Shown here one piece after another: positions 1 through 9,391 of a stretch of 64,000 nucleotides of DNA. Source of the DNA: Candidatus Pantoea persica (GTDB lineage: Bacteria; Pseudomonadota; Gammaproteobacteria; Enterobacterales; Enterobacteriaceae); NCBI RefSeq assembly GCF_013753875.1, contig NZ_SMDS01000016.1, positions 62,001-126,000 on the forward strand, in the 5' to 3' direction. Below the pieces are notes generated by a model that saw nothing but the letters and a program-made list of their open reading frames with translations, had not been told where the DNA came from and did not search any database. The position numbers and the translations under genes are program-made. Each line of letters opens with the position of its first letter. Within the stretch, counting starts at the first letter, position 1.

Positions 1-133
1 GGCGGTCAGGTTGATCAGTAAAACTGACGGCACCTCACAGTAATTCATTCTGGAAAGCGCTTCGGCTCTCCATTATTTTTCTCTACGTTAACTTCCGCTA
101 TGCTGAGGCGACGAATTCCTTCAGGAAACTGTC

Positions 134-495
134 ATGGCCTCGCTGTTATTGATTGATGACCATCCGCTGGTTGAAGTGGCGCAGGAAGCCGCGCTCGACC
201 AGGCACCCTTTCCCATCTATTTACGATCCGCCGCCAGCGAGTAACAGGCGCGCCAGCTGCTGACGCAGCCCACCGATCTTATCGTGCTCGATATCGGCCT
301 GCCGGAAGGCGACGGGCTGGAGATCCTGCGCCGCCTGAAGGCGCACTTCCCGCACATTTCGGTGCTGATCTACTCCGCGCAGCAGAGCAACCACTATCTG
401 CGCAGCGCGCAGGTGCTCGGCGCGTCGGGCTACTTGGTGAAAAGCCAGCGTATGGCGCAGCTGCTGAGCGCCATTCTCGCCGTGCTCGGCCGATC
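134..495 (+). pseudogene. Remnant of a NarL/LuxR-type response regulator (receiver domain only)
   Basis: ATG at 134 opens a receiver domain: acidic pair in LLLIDDHP near the start, phospho-acceptor Asp in VLDIGLPEGDG and the conserved Lys in GYLVKS. An in-frame TAA at 242-244 interrupts it after about 36 codons. The C-terminal helix-turn-helix that such regulators need is missing; the reading runs directly into kinase sequence near 490. The neighbour downstream on the same strand is the remains of an unorthodox sensor kinase, so this was probably its partner (EvgA/BvgA type). The pairing is inferred from order and domain types; no specific gene name can be given. Confidence 0.75.
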
Positions 496-1590
496 GCGAC
501 AGCCTCTATAGTGCGCTGGCAAACGACCAGATCGGCGCGCTGGCGCATCACCGCACGCTATGGCGATCGGCTGCATTTCGCCTTCGCCGCCAGCGATATC
601 GCCTGGCCGGTGGCGCTGGGCGTCGCCATCGCTCAGCCGCTGCTGCGCCCGCTGCTGAACCGCACGCTGCAGCAGATCCCGGTCGATACGCAGCGCCAGA
701 TGCGTGACGGCTGGCTGACGCCGCCGCAGCCGGGCAACGCCATGGCGATGCGCTCCCTGTCGCGGCTGGTGCTCGGCGTGGTGAGCGCCGCCATCCTGGC
801 GCTGGTCTACACAGCAGCGCCAGTTCGCTGCTGACCCTGCTGAACAACCTATAGGATCATGTGCGCATCGAGAGCAACAGCTTTACCCTGGCGCCGCGCC
901 CGCTGGCGTTGCGCGACTGGCTGGCGCAGCAGCAGCGCTTCTACCAACCTTTGATGCGCGCCGGCGGCCCGACGCTGCGCGTCGAGGCGCTGACGCCGCT
1001 GTCAGAGAGCGTGCTGATCGATGCGGACCGGCTACAGCAGGTGATCAACAACCTGATGACCAACGCGCTGAAGTTTACCGCGCAGGGCGTCATCCGCTTG
1101 ACGCTCGTCGCTGACGACCGCTGGCTCACCTTCAGCGTGCAGGACAGCGGCAGCGGCATTCCGCCGCAGGAGTAGCCCGGCTGTTCGATCCTAGTATCAG
1201 GCGCCATCCAGCAAAAAGGTTTCGGTAAAGGGCAGCGGCACCAAGGTCAAGGTCAGCCTGCCGCTGCGGCGCTGCGAAGCCACGCCGCAGGAACCCGTCG
1301 CGCTGCCCCGCTACGCCGACCTGCGCATCGCCGTGGTGGACGATCATCCGGCCAATCTGCTGGTGTTGCAGCAGCAGTTGGCGCGCTTCAACATCCAGGC
1401 AGACGGCCTTGCCGAGGGACGTGCGCTGCTGCGCCGTCGAGAGTGCCAGCGGCAAAGGCCGACGCGGCGGGTGCTCTGCTCCACCGACGCCCAGCTGCTC
1501 GCGCTGCCGCTACGCGAGAACGAGCGCGTGATGATCAAACCGGTTCAGCTCGGCGATATCTCCGCGCTGCTGACGGACTTCGCGCCGGAC
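490..1590 (+). pseudogene. Remnant of a BvgS/EvgS-like hybrid sensor kinase
   Basis: Three pieces in order are recognisable. First, the end of a periplasmic solute-binding-like sensor domain (SDIAWPVALGVAIAQPLL, then LNRTLQQIP) followed by a membrane helix near 750-815. Second, an ATPase domain with the N box (VINNLMTNALKFT) and a G box (DSGSGIP). Third, the start of a receiver ([14 protein letters not shown]). In-frame TAG codons occur at 852-854 and 1173-1175, the latter beside a one-base loss. The phospho-acceptor His domain and most of the sensor are absent, and the receiver is truncated where zitB sequence begins. It cannot signal. Which ligand it sensed is unknown. Confidence 0.75.
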
Positions 1591-2304
1591 CCGCTGGCGG
1601 CGTTCGTCAACGCCATCGCGCTGCTGGTGATTACCGCGCTGATCATCTGGGAGGCGCTGTGGCGTTTCTACCAGCCACAGCCGGTGACCGCGGCAGCCTG
1701 ATGCTCGGCATCGCTGTGGCGGGCCTGCTGGCCAATCTGCTTTTGTTCTGGCTGCAGCACCCACGGCAGCGAGGAAAAAACCTGAACGTGCGCGCAGCCG
1801 CGCTGCACGTGATGGGCGATCTGCTCGGCTCGGTGGGTGCCATCGTCGCGGTGCTGGTGCTCCTCTTTACCGGCTGGACGCCATGACCCGATCCTGTCGC
1901 TGCTGGTGTCATTGCTGGTGCTGCGCAGCGCCTGGACGCTGCTGCGGGAAAGTCTGCATGAGCTGCTGGAGGACGCGCCTGCGCTGATAGACGTGGAGAA
2001 ACTGGCGCGCGACCTGACGCTCAACTTGCCGGAGGTGCGCAACGTGCATCACGTGCACGTCTGGCAGGTGGGCGAAAAGCCGGTGCTGACGCTGCATATG
2101 CATGTGATCCCGCCCTACGATCACGATGCGCTGCTGGGCCGCATCCATCGTTATCTGCACCAGAAGTACCAGATTGGCCATGCTACGGTGCAGATGGAGT
2201 ACCAGCCGTGCGCCACGCCGGACTGCGAGCTGGACTACGATGACGGCGGCTCAGCGGCTGCGCATCACCACCATCATCACGGCGAACACGCGCATCCTCA
2301 CTGA
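1586..2304 (+). pseudogene. zitB: Zinc efflux transporter ZitB (CDF family), 5' truncated and frameshifted
   Basis: ZitB is an inner-membrane cation-diffusion facilitator that exports Zn2+. The first 70 or so residues, with the first metal-binding helices, are gone: the reading enters at [19 protein letters not shown], fused in frame to the receiver of the upstream kinase. Frameshifts lie near 1690 and near 1884 (after LLFTGWTP). The C-terminal part is well kept: [19 protein letters not shown] is the cytoplasmic metal-binding fold, and the tail has six consecutive His codons. It converges on pnuC, the stop codons overlapping by 7 bp. The product would not be functional. Confidence 0.9.
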
Positions 2305-3020
2305 CGCGCCAGCGCGCGCGAGCCATGCTGGCGCGCGCTAGCTATCCACAGACGCGACCCGTTAAGGGCAATCAGCGTCAGGATGACATACTCCAGCGCC
2401 ATGGCGTAGACGCCCTGCCGGGCGAAAATCATCACGCTGATCACGTCGATCACTACCCACAGCAGCCAGTTTTCCACTGATTTGCGCGTCATCAGCACCA
2501 TCGCCACGATAGAGAGCACCATCATGCTGGCGTCCCAGAAGGGAAAGGCGTCAGGCTGCAGCATCGGCATCGCCACCGGCAGGCCAAGCGCGTTCATCAG
2601 CGAGACTGCCACGCGCGTCAGCAGGGCGAAAACGGGATCGATATAGCGCGTCATCAGCGCAATGGCGACAACGCAGACAGCGCCCCAGCCCAGCGCCTTT
2701 GGCAGTGGCAGCCAGCGGATTTTCAGCGCCGCCTGGCGATCATCGGTCTGACGGCTCCAGGCGTACCAGCCGTAGAGGTTGGCGACGAAGAAAAAGAGCT
2801 GCAGCAGCAGGCTGGCGTAGAGCTGAATCTGGAAAAAGATCACCGCGAACAGCGTGACGTTAATCAGGCCGAACAGATAGTTGATCACTTTTTCGAGGCT
2901 GGCGAGCCAGATGCAGATCAGGCCGGCCAGCGTGCCGACCGCTTCGATCCAAGAAAGATCGTAGCCGCCCGCGCCAAGCGGGATATGAACCAGGATATTG
3001 CTCGTGCTGAAAAAATCCAT
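2298..3020 (-). CDS. pnuC: Nicotinamide riboside transporter PnuC
   Basis: Inner-membrane facilitator for nicotinamide riboside, feeding NAD salvage. 240 residues, about the usual enterobacterial length, hydrophobic throughout with seven or so predicted membrane helices; the family-type stretch [10 protein letters not shown] is present near residue 83. Its ATG shares one base with the nadA stop (TGATG), so the two form a translationally coupled operon controlled from the nadA promoter. Intact, although its convergent neighbour zitB is dead. Together with nadA it indicates that both NAD synthesis and precursor import are kept. Confidence 0.93.
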   Translation of the reverse strand: MDFFSTSNILVHIPLGAGGYDLSWIEAVGTLAGLICIWLASLEKVINYLFGLINVTLFAVIFFQIQLYASLLLQLFFFVANLYGWYAWSRQTDDRQAALKIRWLPLPKALGWGAVCVVAIALMTRYIDPVFALLTRVAVSLMNALGLPVAMPMLQPDAFPFWDASMMVLSIVAMVLMTRKSVENWLLWVVIDVISVMIFARQGVYAMALEYVILTLIALNGSRLWIASARQHGSRALARQ

Positions 3021-4081
3021 CAGGCGTTCCCTTTGAGCTTCAGTTGACGTTCCGCAGCAAAGGATAGCATGTGGTTGAGCGGCACGAGCGCCGCCTCGCG
3101 CAGCGCGGCATCCACTTCGATTGCATGCTGCGCACCGCCTTGCTCCAGCCCGTCAGCAATCGCTTTCAGGCCGTTCATCGCCATCCACGGGCAGTGCGCG
3201 CAGCTGCGGCAGGTCGCGCCCTCGCCCGCGGTAGGCGCCTCCAGCAAGGTTTTGTCCGGCACCGCCTGCTGCATTTTGTAAAAGATGCCGCGATCGGTGG
3301 CCACGATCATTTGCGAATGGGGCAGGCTTTTCGCCGCCTGAATTAGCTGGCTTGTGGAGCCGACCGCATCAGCCAGCTCGACAATCGCCTGCGGCGATTC
3401 CGGATGCACCAGCACCGCCGCGTCGGGATAGAGCGCCTTCATGCGCTGCAGCGCCTGGGTTTTAAACTCGTCATGCACGATGCAGGCACCTTGCCAGCAC
3501 AGCACGTCGGCGCCGGTTTGCTGCGTGACGTAGCGGCCGAGATGGCGATCTGGCGCCCAGATGATTTTCTCGCCGCGGCTGTCAAGGTAATCGATCAGCT
3601 CAACCGCGATGCTGGAGGTCACTACCCAGTCGGCGCGCGCCTTGACCGCCGCCGAGGTGTTGGCGTAGACCACCACGGTGCGGTCGGGATGGGCGTCGCA
3701 AAAGGCGTTGAAATCGTCGATGGGGCAACCGAGATCGAGCGAGCATTCCGCCTGCAGCGTCGGCATCAGCACGTTTTTTTCCGGGCTGAGGATTTTTGCC
3801 GTCTCGCCCATAAAGCGCACGCCTGCCACCAGCAGCGTCGAGGCGGGATGGGTGCTGCCGAAGCGCGCCATCTCCAGCGAGTCCGCCACGCAGCCGCCGG
3901 TCTCTTCCGCCAGTGCCTGAATTTCCGGATCGGTGTAGTAGTGCGCCACAATCACCGCGTCGCGCGCTTTGAGCAGGCGTTTGATTTTTTCAATATAACG
4001 GGGTTTTTCCGCATCGGTCAGCCGGGCGGGTTTGGCCGGAAAAGGGTAAATCGCGCTTTCTGCATCGAACTGGAGACTCAT
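3020..4081 (-). CDS. nadA: Quinolinate synthase A
   Basis: Condenses iminoaspartate with dihydroxyacetone phosphate to quinolinate in de novo NAD synthesis; cytoplasmic [4Fe-4S] enzyme. The expected cluster cysteines are present in [23 protein letters not shown] and [10 protein letters not shown] place the start at 4081 ([15 protein letters not shown]), giving 353 residues and matching the family N-terminus; an upstream in-frame ATG at 4156 would add 25 unconserved residues and lies within the probable NadR operator. First gene of the nadA-pnuC operon. No lesions. Confidence 0.95.
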   Translation of the reverse strand: MSLQFDAESAIYPFPAKPARLTDAEKPRYIEKIKRLLKARDAVIVAHYYTDPEIQALAEETGGCVADSLEMARFGSTHPASTLLVAGVRFMGETAKILSPEKNVLMPTLQAECSLDLGCPIDDFNAFCDAHPDRTVVVYANTSAAVKARADWVVTSSIAVELIDYLDSRGEKIIWAPDRHLGRYVTQQTGADVLCWQGACIVHDEFKTQALQRMKALYPDAAVLVHPESPQAIVELADAVGSTSQLIQAAKSLPHSQMIVATDRGIFYKMQQAVPDKTLLEAPTAGEGATCRSCAHCPWMAMNGLKAIADGLEQGGAQHAIEVDAALREAALVPLNHMLSFAAERQLKLKGNA

Positions 4082-4155
4082 TGCACCGATCTCGTTTTGT
4101 GAAATGAACGAAAATTGCATGTTGAGGCGGAGATAGCACATATTTTCCGCAACCA

Positions 4156-4173
4156 TGTTTTATATGCTAAACA
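4156..4173. promoter_or_regulatory. Probable NadR operator upstream of nadA-pnuC
   Basis: An 18-bp near-perfect palindrome, TGTTTT-ATATGC-TAAACA, fits the known NadR box TGTTTA-N6-TAAACA with one mismatch. It lies about 75 bp upstream of the nadA start, where NadR represses in enterobacteria. It overlaps the last codons and TAG stop of the convergent-side gene ogt (stop at 4169-4167). Operator identity is inferred from motif and position. Confidence 0.7.
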
Positions 4174-4742
4174 AGATAGCGGAAACCGGCCTCGGTGTCG
4201 TGCGCTTTTTTCAGCCAGCGGGCTGGGGGTGGCAGCGCTGCAAATAGCGGCAGCATGCCCGCCGCCGTCGGCATTTCCAGATTGAGCAGGAACGCCTTGA
4301 CCTCAATGCCGCCGGCAAAGCCGGTCAGCTTGCCGTTGGCGCCGATAACGCGGTGGCACGGCGCGACGATTGAGACCGGGTTTCTGCCGTTGGCCGCCCC
4401 GACCGCGCGCGCCGCCTGCGGGTGGCCGATGGCCCGGGCGATGTCGCCGTAGCTGCTGGTTTTGCCGAACGGGATCGCCACCAGCGCCTGCCACACTTTT
4501 TTCTGAAACTCGGTGCCGACGAAGTCGAGCGGCAACGTAAAGCTGCGGCGCTCGCTGGCAAAGTATTCGCGCAACTGGCGCTCGGTCTCGATAAGAACCA
4601 AGTGCGCCTCATCCTGCGTTTGCGGTAGGAAGCACGAGCCGCGAGGATCGTCGCCCTGCCACAGAATGCCGGCCAGCCCGCGCTCGCTTGCCACCAGCTT
4701 CAGTTCGCCAACCGGCGTTGAGACGCGCTTGTAGAAGTACAT
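4167..4742 (-). CDS. ogt: Methylated-DNA--protein-cysteine methyltransferase
   Basis: Suicide repair protein that moves the alkyl group from O6-methylguanine to its own cysteine. Active-site PCHRVIG is present, preceded by the helix-turn-helix region (SYGDIARAIGHPQAARAVG). 191 residues, roughly 20 longer than usual: after GGIEVKAFLLNLE there is a tail of about 35 residues without family similarity that I recall, ending in a TAG inside the NadR box. The tail may be native or result from a late frameshift; the catalytic domain is whole. Divergent from the broken Ada-AlkA gene, and with nei the only repair enzyme of this region still intact. Confidence 0.85.
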   Translation of the reverse strand: MYFYKRVSTPVGELKLVASERGLAGILWQGDDPRGSCFLPQTQDEAHLVLIETERQLREYFASERRSFTLPLDFVGTEFQKKVWQALVAIPFGKTSSYGDIARAIGHPQAARAVGAANGRNPVSIVAPCHRVIGANGKLTGFAGGIEVKAFLLNLEMPTAAGMLPLFAALPPPARWLKKAHDTEAGFRYLV

Positions 4743-4899
4743 GTGCAGCTCCTCTCTCGTTGAAAGGTTGGTGATTATCCCACTTTTCCGCCAGGATACT
4801 GGCCGTTTTCGGCCATCAGACTAAACTGCTGTGCTGTCCGAAAACAGCGAGTCCGCGGGCGAAACCCGGTCTAGTCTGTCTCTATTTGCGGGAGATACT

Positions 4900-6307
4900 A
4901 TGTTCGATCCTAAAATTGCCTGGCAAGCGCCGACCTCGCGCGACACCCGGTTCGACGGCGTCTTTTTTGTCGGCGTCACCTCAACCGGCATCTACAGCCG
5001 TCCCATCTGTCCGGTGAAGGCGCCGCAGCTGAAGAACTGTCTTTTCTTCGGCTCTGCCGAAGCGGCGGAGAAGGCGCACTTTCGGCCTTGCCTGCGCTGC
5101 CGCCCCGAGCTTGCGCCGGGCAACGCGCCGGTGGACTATCCTCACCGCGTGGACGACCGGCTGATTCAGCGTATCGAAGAGGGAATGCTGGAGGAGCGCG
5201 AGGGGCTGGAGGCGATCGCCGCCGAATTTTGCCTTAGCCTGCGCCAGCTGCGCCGTATCGTGCAGCAGAAGCTGAAGCAGACGCGGCGCATGCTGCTCGC
5301 CAAGCAGCTGCTGACGGAAACGTCGCTGCCGGTTACGCAGGTGGCCTACGCCAGCGGCTTCAGCAGCCTACGGCGCTTTAACGACGTGTTTCAGGCGCGC
5401 TATCGCATGACGCCGAGCGCGCTGTGCAAAGGCGCCAGCGCGCCGTCGCCTGGGTCCCAGCGAAGACAGCGCGACGCTGCACCTCGCCTATCGGCCGCCC
5501 TACGACTGGGCTGCGATGCTGGACTTTTTACAGACTCACGTGATTAAAGAGGTGGAGTCGGTGCAGGATGGCGTCTATCGCCGTACCGTGGCGCTGGGCA
5601 GCTGTCGGGGCTGGATCAGCGTGGCGCATCTGCCGCAGAAGAGCGCCCTGCAGGTGACCTTTTCCACCTCGCTGACGCCGGTGCTGCCGCTGTTGCTGCG
5701 GTGCCTGCACGATCTGTTCGATCTCAACGCGCAGCCGTAGCGGATTGTCGAGCGCCTGCAACAAGATGTGCTGCTGGCACCCAGCCTGGCGCTCAATCCC
5801 ATTTTGCGCGAGCCGGGTGCCTTCGACGCCTTTGAGCTTGGGGTGCACGCCATTATCGGGCAGCAGGTGTCGGTGAAAGCCACCACCACCGTGAGCAGCC
5901 GCTTCGCCGCTGCCTTTGGCGAGCCCTGTGAGACCCCCCTCCCCGAGCTGACGCGCCGCGCGTATCGCCAGCGCGACGGTGGACGACATTGCGCCGTTAG
6001 GGATAGTCAGCGCCCGCTCGCTCGCCATCATCGCCTTTGCGCAGATGCGCTAAGGGATCATGTACTTTAACGCCACGCAGTCGCCTGAAGAGGTGATACG
6101 CGAGCTGGTGAGTTTGTCGGGAATCGGCCCCTAGACCGCGCACTATTATTGCGATGCGCGCCCTGCGCTGGCCCAACGCCTTTCCCAAAGAGGATATCGC
6201 CGTGCGCAATAATCTCGGCGGCATGACGCCGTCAGTGGCGGAAGCGCGTTCACCGGCGTGGCGGCCCTGGCGCAGCTATGCGGTGATGCATATCTGGAAG
6301 ATATCTG
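4900..6307 (+). pseudogene. Ada-type N-terminus fused to AlkA DNA glycosylase, broken
   Basis: The N-terminal third has the Ada zinc domain (GIYSRPICPVKAPQ, then RPCLRC: four Cys) and an AraC-type DNA-binding region (LRQLRRIVQQKL, QVAYASGFSSLRRFNDVFQ). It is followed by a 3-methyladenine glycosylase of the AlkA type (FELGVHAIIGQQVSVKA; C-terminal PKEDIAVRNNLGGMTP and RPWRSYAVMHIW). Lesions: frameshift near 5450, TAG at 5738-5740, frameshift near 5960, TAA at 6051-6053, TAG at 6132-6134 (expected Trp in GIGPWTAH), and a further shift near 6150. ATG at 4900 follows a good GGGAGA site. Family members remove alkylated bases and regulate their own synthesis. Dead here. Confidence 0.85.
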
Positions 6308-6455
6308 ACCGCTGTTGTAAAGGTAAAGCAAAAGGCGTGACCAGGGAGAGTTGTCGGCAGTGACGCAGCGAGGCCGTGAGTAGCGGGCCTTGATGTGGTG
6401 CGAGTCGTGCGCGTTGCAGTTTCTCATCCTGCACGCTAACCCGCGGCGCACAGAA

Positions 6456-6485
6456 ACTAAAAAAGCGCCTTAAAGGCGCTTTTCT
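6456..6485 (-). terminator. Rho-independent terminator after tRNA-Lys
   Basis: AAAAGCGCCTTTAAGGCGCTTTT-like hairpin read on the minus strand just beyond the 3' end of the tRNA: stem AGCGCC/GGCGCT with T runs on both sides, so it could also stop transcripts coming from the left. Confidence 0.8.
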
Positions 6486-6491
6486 CTGAAT

Positions 6492-6567
6492 TGGTGGGTC
6501 GTGCAGGATTCGAACCTGCGACCAATTGATTAAAAGTCAACTGCTCTACCGACTGAGCTAACGACCC
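6492..6567 (-). tRNA. lysT: tRNA-Lys (UUU)
   Basis: 76-nt cloverleaf on the minus strand beginning GGGTCGTTAGCTCAG, anticodon loop CTTTTAA (anticodon TTT), T arm GGTTCGAATCC and an encoded CCA. In enterobacteria this place, upstream of the cpoB end, usually holds an array of lysine and valine tRNA genes; only this single gene is present, followed by a terminator, which suggests loss of copies. Confidence 0.96.
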
Positions 6568-6714
6568 ATCTTCAGGCTTGCCACAGACATTTCATTCTGT
6601 CCCGGCAACGGCGGTATATATTAATGATTTACCGAGGTAGCGCAACCCTTATTTTCCAATACTTTCATGCTGCCAGACCAGAAATCGCACGAAATTCGGT
6701 GCTGGCTGCACAAA

Positions 6715-7398
6715 TTACAGCCCGGCGAGGCGTTTTTGCGCCTGCTTTGCTGAATCAGTGTTGGGATAAAGCTTTATCACCTGCTGGTAAACGGCTTTGG
6801 CTTTCGCCGTGTCGTTTTTCTCCTGCATGATGACGCCAACCTTCAACAACGCTTCCGACACCTTCGGCGATGTCGGGTAGTTTTTGACTACGGTGGCATA
6901 GTAGTAAGCTGCATCATCTTTTTTACCCTTGTTGTAATTCAGCTGCCCCAGCCAGTAGTTGGCGTTCGGCTGATAGGTTGAATCGGGATAGCGCTTCACC
7001 CACGCCTGCAGCGCGGCAATTGCCTGGTCATACTGTTTCTTTTCCAGAATCAGGGCGACCGCGGTGTTGTAGTCGCTGTTGGCGCCACTGCTGCTCAGGC
7101 TGTCGATATGCTGATAGAGCTGTTTCTGCCGCTCGATCACCTGGTTAAGTTGATAGCTGTTTTGCTGAATTTGCCCGCGCAGCGAGTCGATATCGCTTTG
7201 GTTGTCGCTCATCTGCTGCTGCAGTTGCTGCAGAAGCTGAGCCTGAGCATTGGAAATACGTTCAAGAGTGGTGACGCGGTCTTCGACCGAGCCAGAGCCG
7301 ACGCTACTGATTGACGCCTGGGCATTAGCGGCCCAGGGGGCCGCTACGCCAACCAGTAACGACAGGCCCAACAGGTGGAGCCTGAAGTTACTAATCAT
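6715..7398 (-). CDS. cpoB: Cell division coordinator CpoB
   Basis: Periplasmic protein that links peptidoglycan synthesis by PBP1B with Tol-driven outer-membrane constriction. Signal peptide ends at AANA; an N-terminal coiled coil follows (residues about 35-100), then TPR-like repeats (YPDSTYQPNANYWLGQL, YPTSPKVSEALLKVG, YPNTDSAKQAQKR). 227 residues against about 263 in E. coli: the Ala/Gly/Thr-rich linker between coiled coil and TPR domain is nearly absent (SSSGANSDYN). Last gene of the tolQRAB-pal-cpoB operon, 9 bp after pal. Intact. Confidence 0.92.
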   Translation of the reverse strand: MISNFRLHLLGLSLLVGVAAPWAANAQASISSVGSGSVEDRVTTLERISNAQAQLLQQLQQQMSDNQSDIDSLRGQIQQNSYQLNQVIERQKQLYQHIDSLSSSGANSDYNTAVALILEKKQYDQAIAALQAWVKRYPDSTYQPNANYWLGQLNYNKGKKDDAAYYYATVVKNYPTSPKVSEALLKVGVIMQEKNDTAKAKAVYQQVIKLYPNTDSAKQAQKRLAGL

Positions 7399-7407
7399 GT
7401 GATTCTC

Positions 7408-7932
7408 TTAGTAGACCAGAACGGCACGACGGCTTTTAGAGTAAGCCGCTTCGTCATGACCCAGCACGGCCGGCTTCTCTTTACCGTAAGAAACGATAGA
7501 TATCTGGTCAGCTGACACGCCTTTGCCCTGCAGATACATCTTCACGGCGTTAGCGCGACGCTCGCCCAGCGCGATGTTGTATTCCGGCGTACCGCGCTCA
7601 TCCGCGTGACCTTCAATGGTCACTTTACAGGACGGGTTGCTGCGCAGGAAGGCCGCGTGCTGGTCCAGCATCTGAGCGTAGTCAGACTGGACGTCATATT
7701 TGTCCAGACCGAAGTAAACGATGTTGTTCTGCTGCAGCTGCTGCATCTGCAGACGCGCCTGCTCGTCAGAAGACATGTTGCCGCTGCCGTTCATGCCAGC
7801 GCCGTTGCCGTAAGCGCCATCAGCGCCCATGCCGGTCTGGTCATTGTTGTTGTTTTTGTGTGAGCTACAAGCAGCTACAGCCAGAACCGGCAGAGCCAGC
7901 ATCAACCCTTTCAGCACTTTGTTCAGTTGCAT
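7408..7932 (-). CDS. pal: Peptidoglycan-associated lipoprotein Pal
   Basis: Outer-membrane lipoprotein that binds peptidoglycan and TolB. Lipobox VLAVAAC places the lipidated Cys at residue 22; a short Asn/Gly/Met-rich linker follows; the OmpA-like domain carries the diaminopimelate-binding signature [15 protein letters not shown]. 174 residues, normal length. Sits between tolB and cpoB in the Tol-Pal operon. No lesions. Confidence 0.96.
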   Translation of the reverse strand: MQLNKVLKGLMLALPVLAVAACSSHKNNNNDQTGMGADGAYGNGAGMNGSGNMSSDEQARLQMQQLQQNNIVYFGLDKYDVQSDYAQMLDQHAAFLRSNPSCKVTIEGHADERGTPEYNIALGERRANAVKMYLQGKGVSADQISIVSYGKEKPAVLGHDEAAYSKSRRAVLVY

Positions 7933-7982
7933 TTCAAAATCCCATGATTGTTAGTTGTTTGTTATACCCGCCTACGCGGGTA

Positions 7983-9278
7983 TTACAGATACGGCGACCA
8001 GGCAGGGAATTTAACCTGTCCATCAGTTGCCGGAAGACGCGCTTTGAAACGCCCATCGGTTGAAACCAACTGCAACACGGAACCCATCCCCTGAGTAGAG
8101 CTATAGATTACCATCGTACCGTTCGGTGCCAAGCTCGGCGTTTCATCCAGGAACGTGTTCGTCAACGTTTGGACGGCACTCGTTTCCAGATCCTGTTTAG
8201 CGACGTGCTGCGCACCGCCGCTGGTGGTGATCATCACCATAGACTTGCCATCGGTCGACACGTCAGCATCCTGATTCTGTGCTCCTTCCCAGGTAATACG
8301 CTGCGGTGCGCCGCCGTTGATGCCAATTTTGTAGATTTGCGGCGCACCCGCCTGATCCGAGGTATAAGCCAGCGTCTGGCTGTCCGGGAACCAGGTCGGT
8401 TCGGTGCTGTTGTAACGTCCATCAGTGACCTGACGTATGTGGCCCGAGCCCAAATCCATGACGTAGAGGTTGAGGCTGCCGGTTTTCGACAGGGCGAAAG
8501 CCAGTTTAGAGCCGTCCGGCGAGAAAGCCGGCGCGCCGTTGTGTCGCGGATAGGACGCCACCTGACGGATCGCCCCGTTGGAGAGCGTCTGTACCACCAT
8601 CGCCGATTTGCCGCTTTCAAAGGTGACGTAGGCCACTTTCGAGCCGTCCGGCGACCAGGCCGGCGACATCAGCGGCTGCGGCGAACGGTGCACCACAAAC
8701 TGGTTGTAGCCGTCATAGTCGGCCACGCGCAGCTCATACGGGAACTGGCCGCCGTTGGTCTGCCCCACGTAGGCGATGCGGGTACGGAACGCGCCCTTGA
8801 TGCCCGTCAGCTTCTCGAACACCTCATCACTGGCGGTATGCGCCGCGTAGCGCAGCCACTGTTTGGTGACCTTATAGGAGTTCTGCGCGATCACATTGCC
8901 CGGCGAGCCGGCGGTATCCACCAGCTGATAGGAAACCCGATAGCTGCCGTCCGGGTTCGACTGAACCTGGCCGACAACCACCGCGTCGATGCCTAGCGCG
9001 GTCCAAGCCGCAGGCTGTACTTCCTGCGCGCTGGTCGGCTGCTGTGGCAGACGAGAAACGTCCAGCGGGTTGAACTTGCCGCTGTTGCGTAGGTCAGCGC
9101 CGACGATGCCGCCGACATCTTCCGGCGCAGCACCAGAGCCGGCCCACTTGAACGGCACGACGCCAGTCGGACGCGCCGTATTGACGCCCTGTGTAATTTC
9201 GATGCGGACTTCTGCATGCAGCATGGCCGCCCACAACAGCACAAAAAAGCTTAACGTGATACGAAGAGCTTGCTTCAT
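7983..9278 (-). CDS. tolB: Tol-Pal system protein TolB
   Basis: Periplasmic protein with an N-terminal alpha/beta domain and a six-bladed beta-propeller, switching between Pal and TolA. Signal peptide of about 22 residues ends LHA before EVRIEITQG. Repeated propeller motifs are visible ([55 protein letters not shown]). 431 residues, as expected. 113 bp separate it from tolA. Intact. Confidence 0.96.
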   Translation of the reverse strand: MKQALRITLSFFVLLWAAMLHAEVRIEITQGVNTARPTGVVPFKWAGSGAAPEDVGGIVGADLRNSGKFNPLDVSRLPQQPTSAQEVQPAAWTALGIDAVVVGQVQSNPDGSYRVSYQLVDTAGSPGNVIAQNSYKVTKQWLRYAAHTASDEVFEKLTGIKGAFRTRIAYVGQTNGGQFPYELRVADYDGYNQFVVHRSPQPLMSPAWSPDGSKVAYVTFESGKSAMVVQTLSNGAIRQVASYPRHNGAPAFSPDGSKLAFALSKTGSLNLYVMDLGSGHIRQVTDGRYNSTEPTWFPDSQTLAYTSDQAGAPQIYKIGINGGAPQRITWEGAQNQDADVSTDGKSMVMITTSGGAQHVAKQDLETSAVQTLTNTFLDETPSLAPNGTMVIYSSTQGMGSVLQLVSTDGRFKARLPATDGQVKFPAWSPYL

Positions 9279-9391
9279 CTTATCTCCCTTACCTGAACCT
9301 CAGTCCACGATAATTGGCTCTGTTCCTGAAAAACCACGACTTCTGTTTGTTTACGGCTTAACCATAGATCAAGCTGCGGTAAGATACTGCA

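Noticed and set aside
1333..1701. A novel receiver-transporter fusion gene
   Set aside because: The receiver is truncated and the ZitB part lacks its first helices and is frameshifted downstream; it is a deletion junction between two pseudogenes.
2262..2304. Artificial His tag (six His codons) at the zitB end
   Set aside because: His-rich C-termini are natural in ZitB-type zinc transporters, and the gene is in its native context.
3404..4102. Long open frames antisense to nadA, sucB, sucA, sdhA, glnS and other GC-rich genes
   Set aside because: They mirror the codon structure of well-identified genes on the opposite strand and have no recognisable domains.
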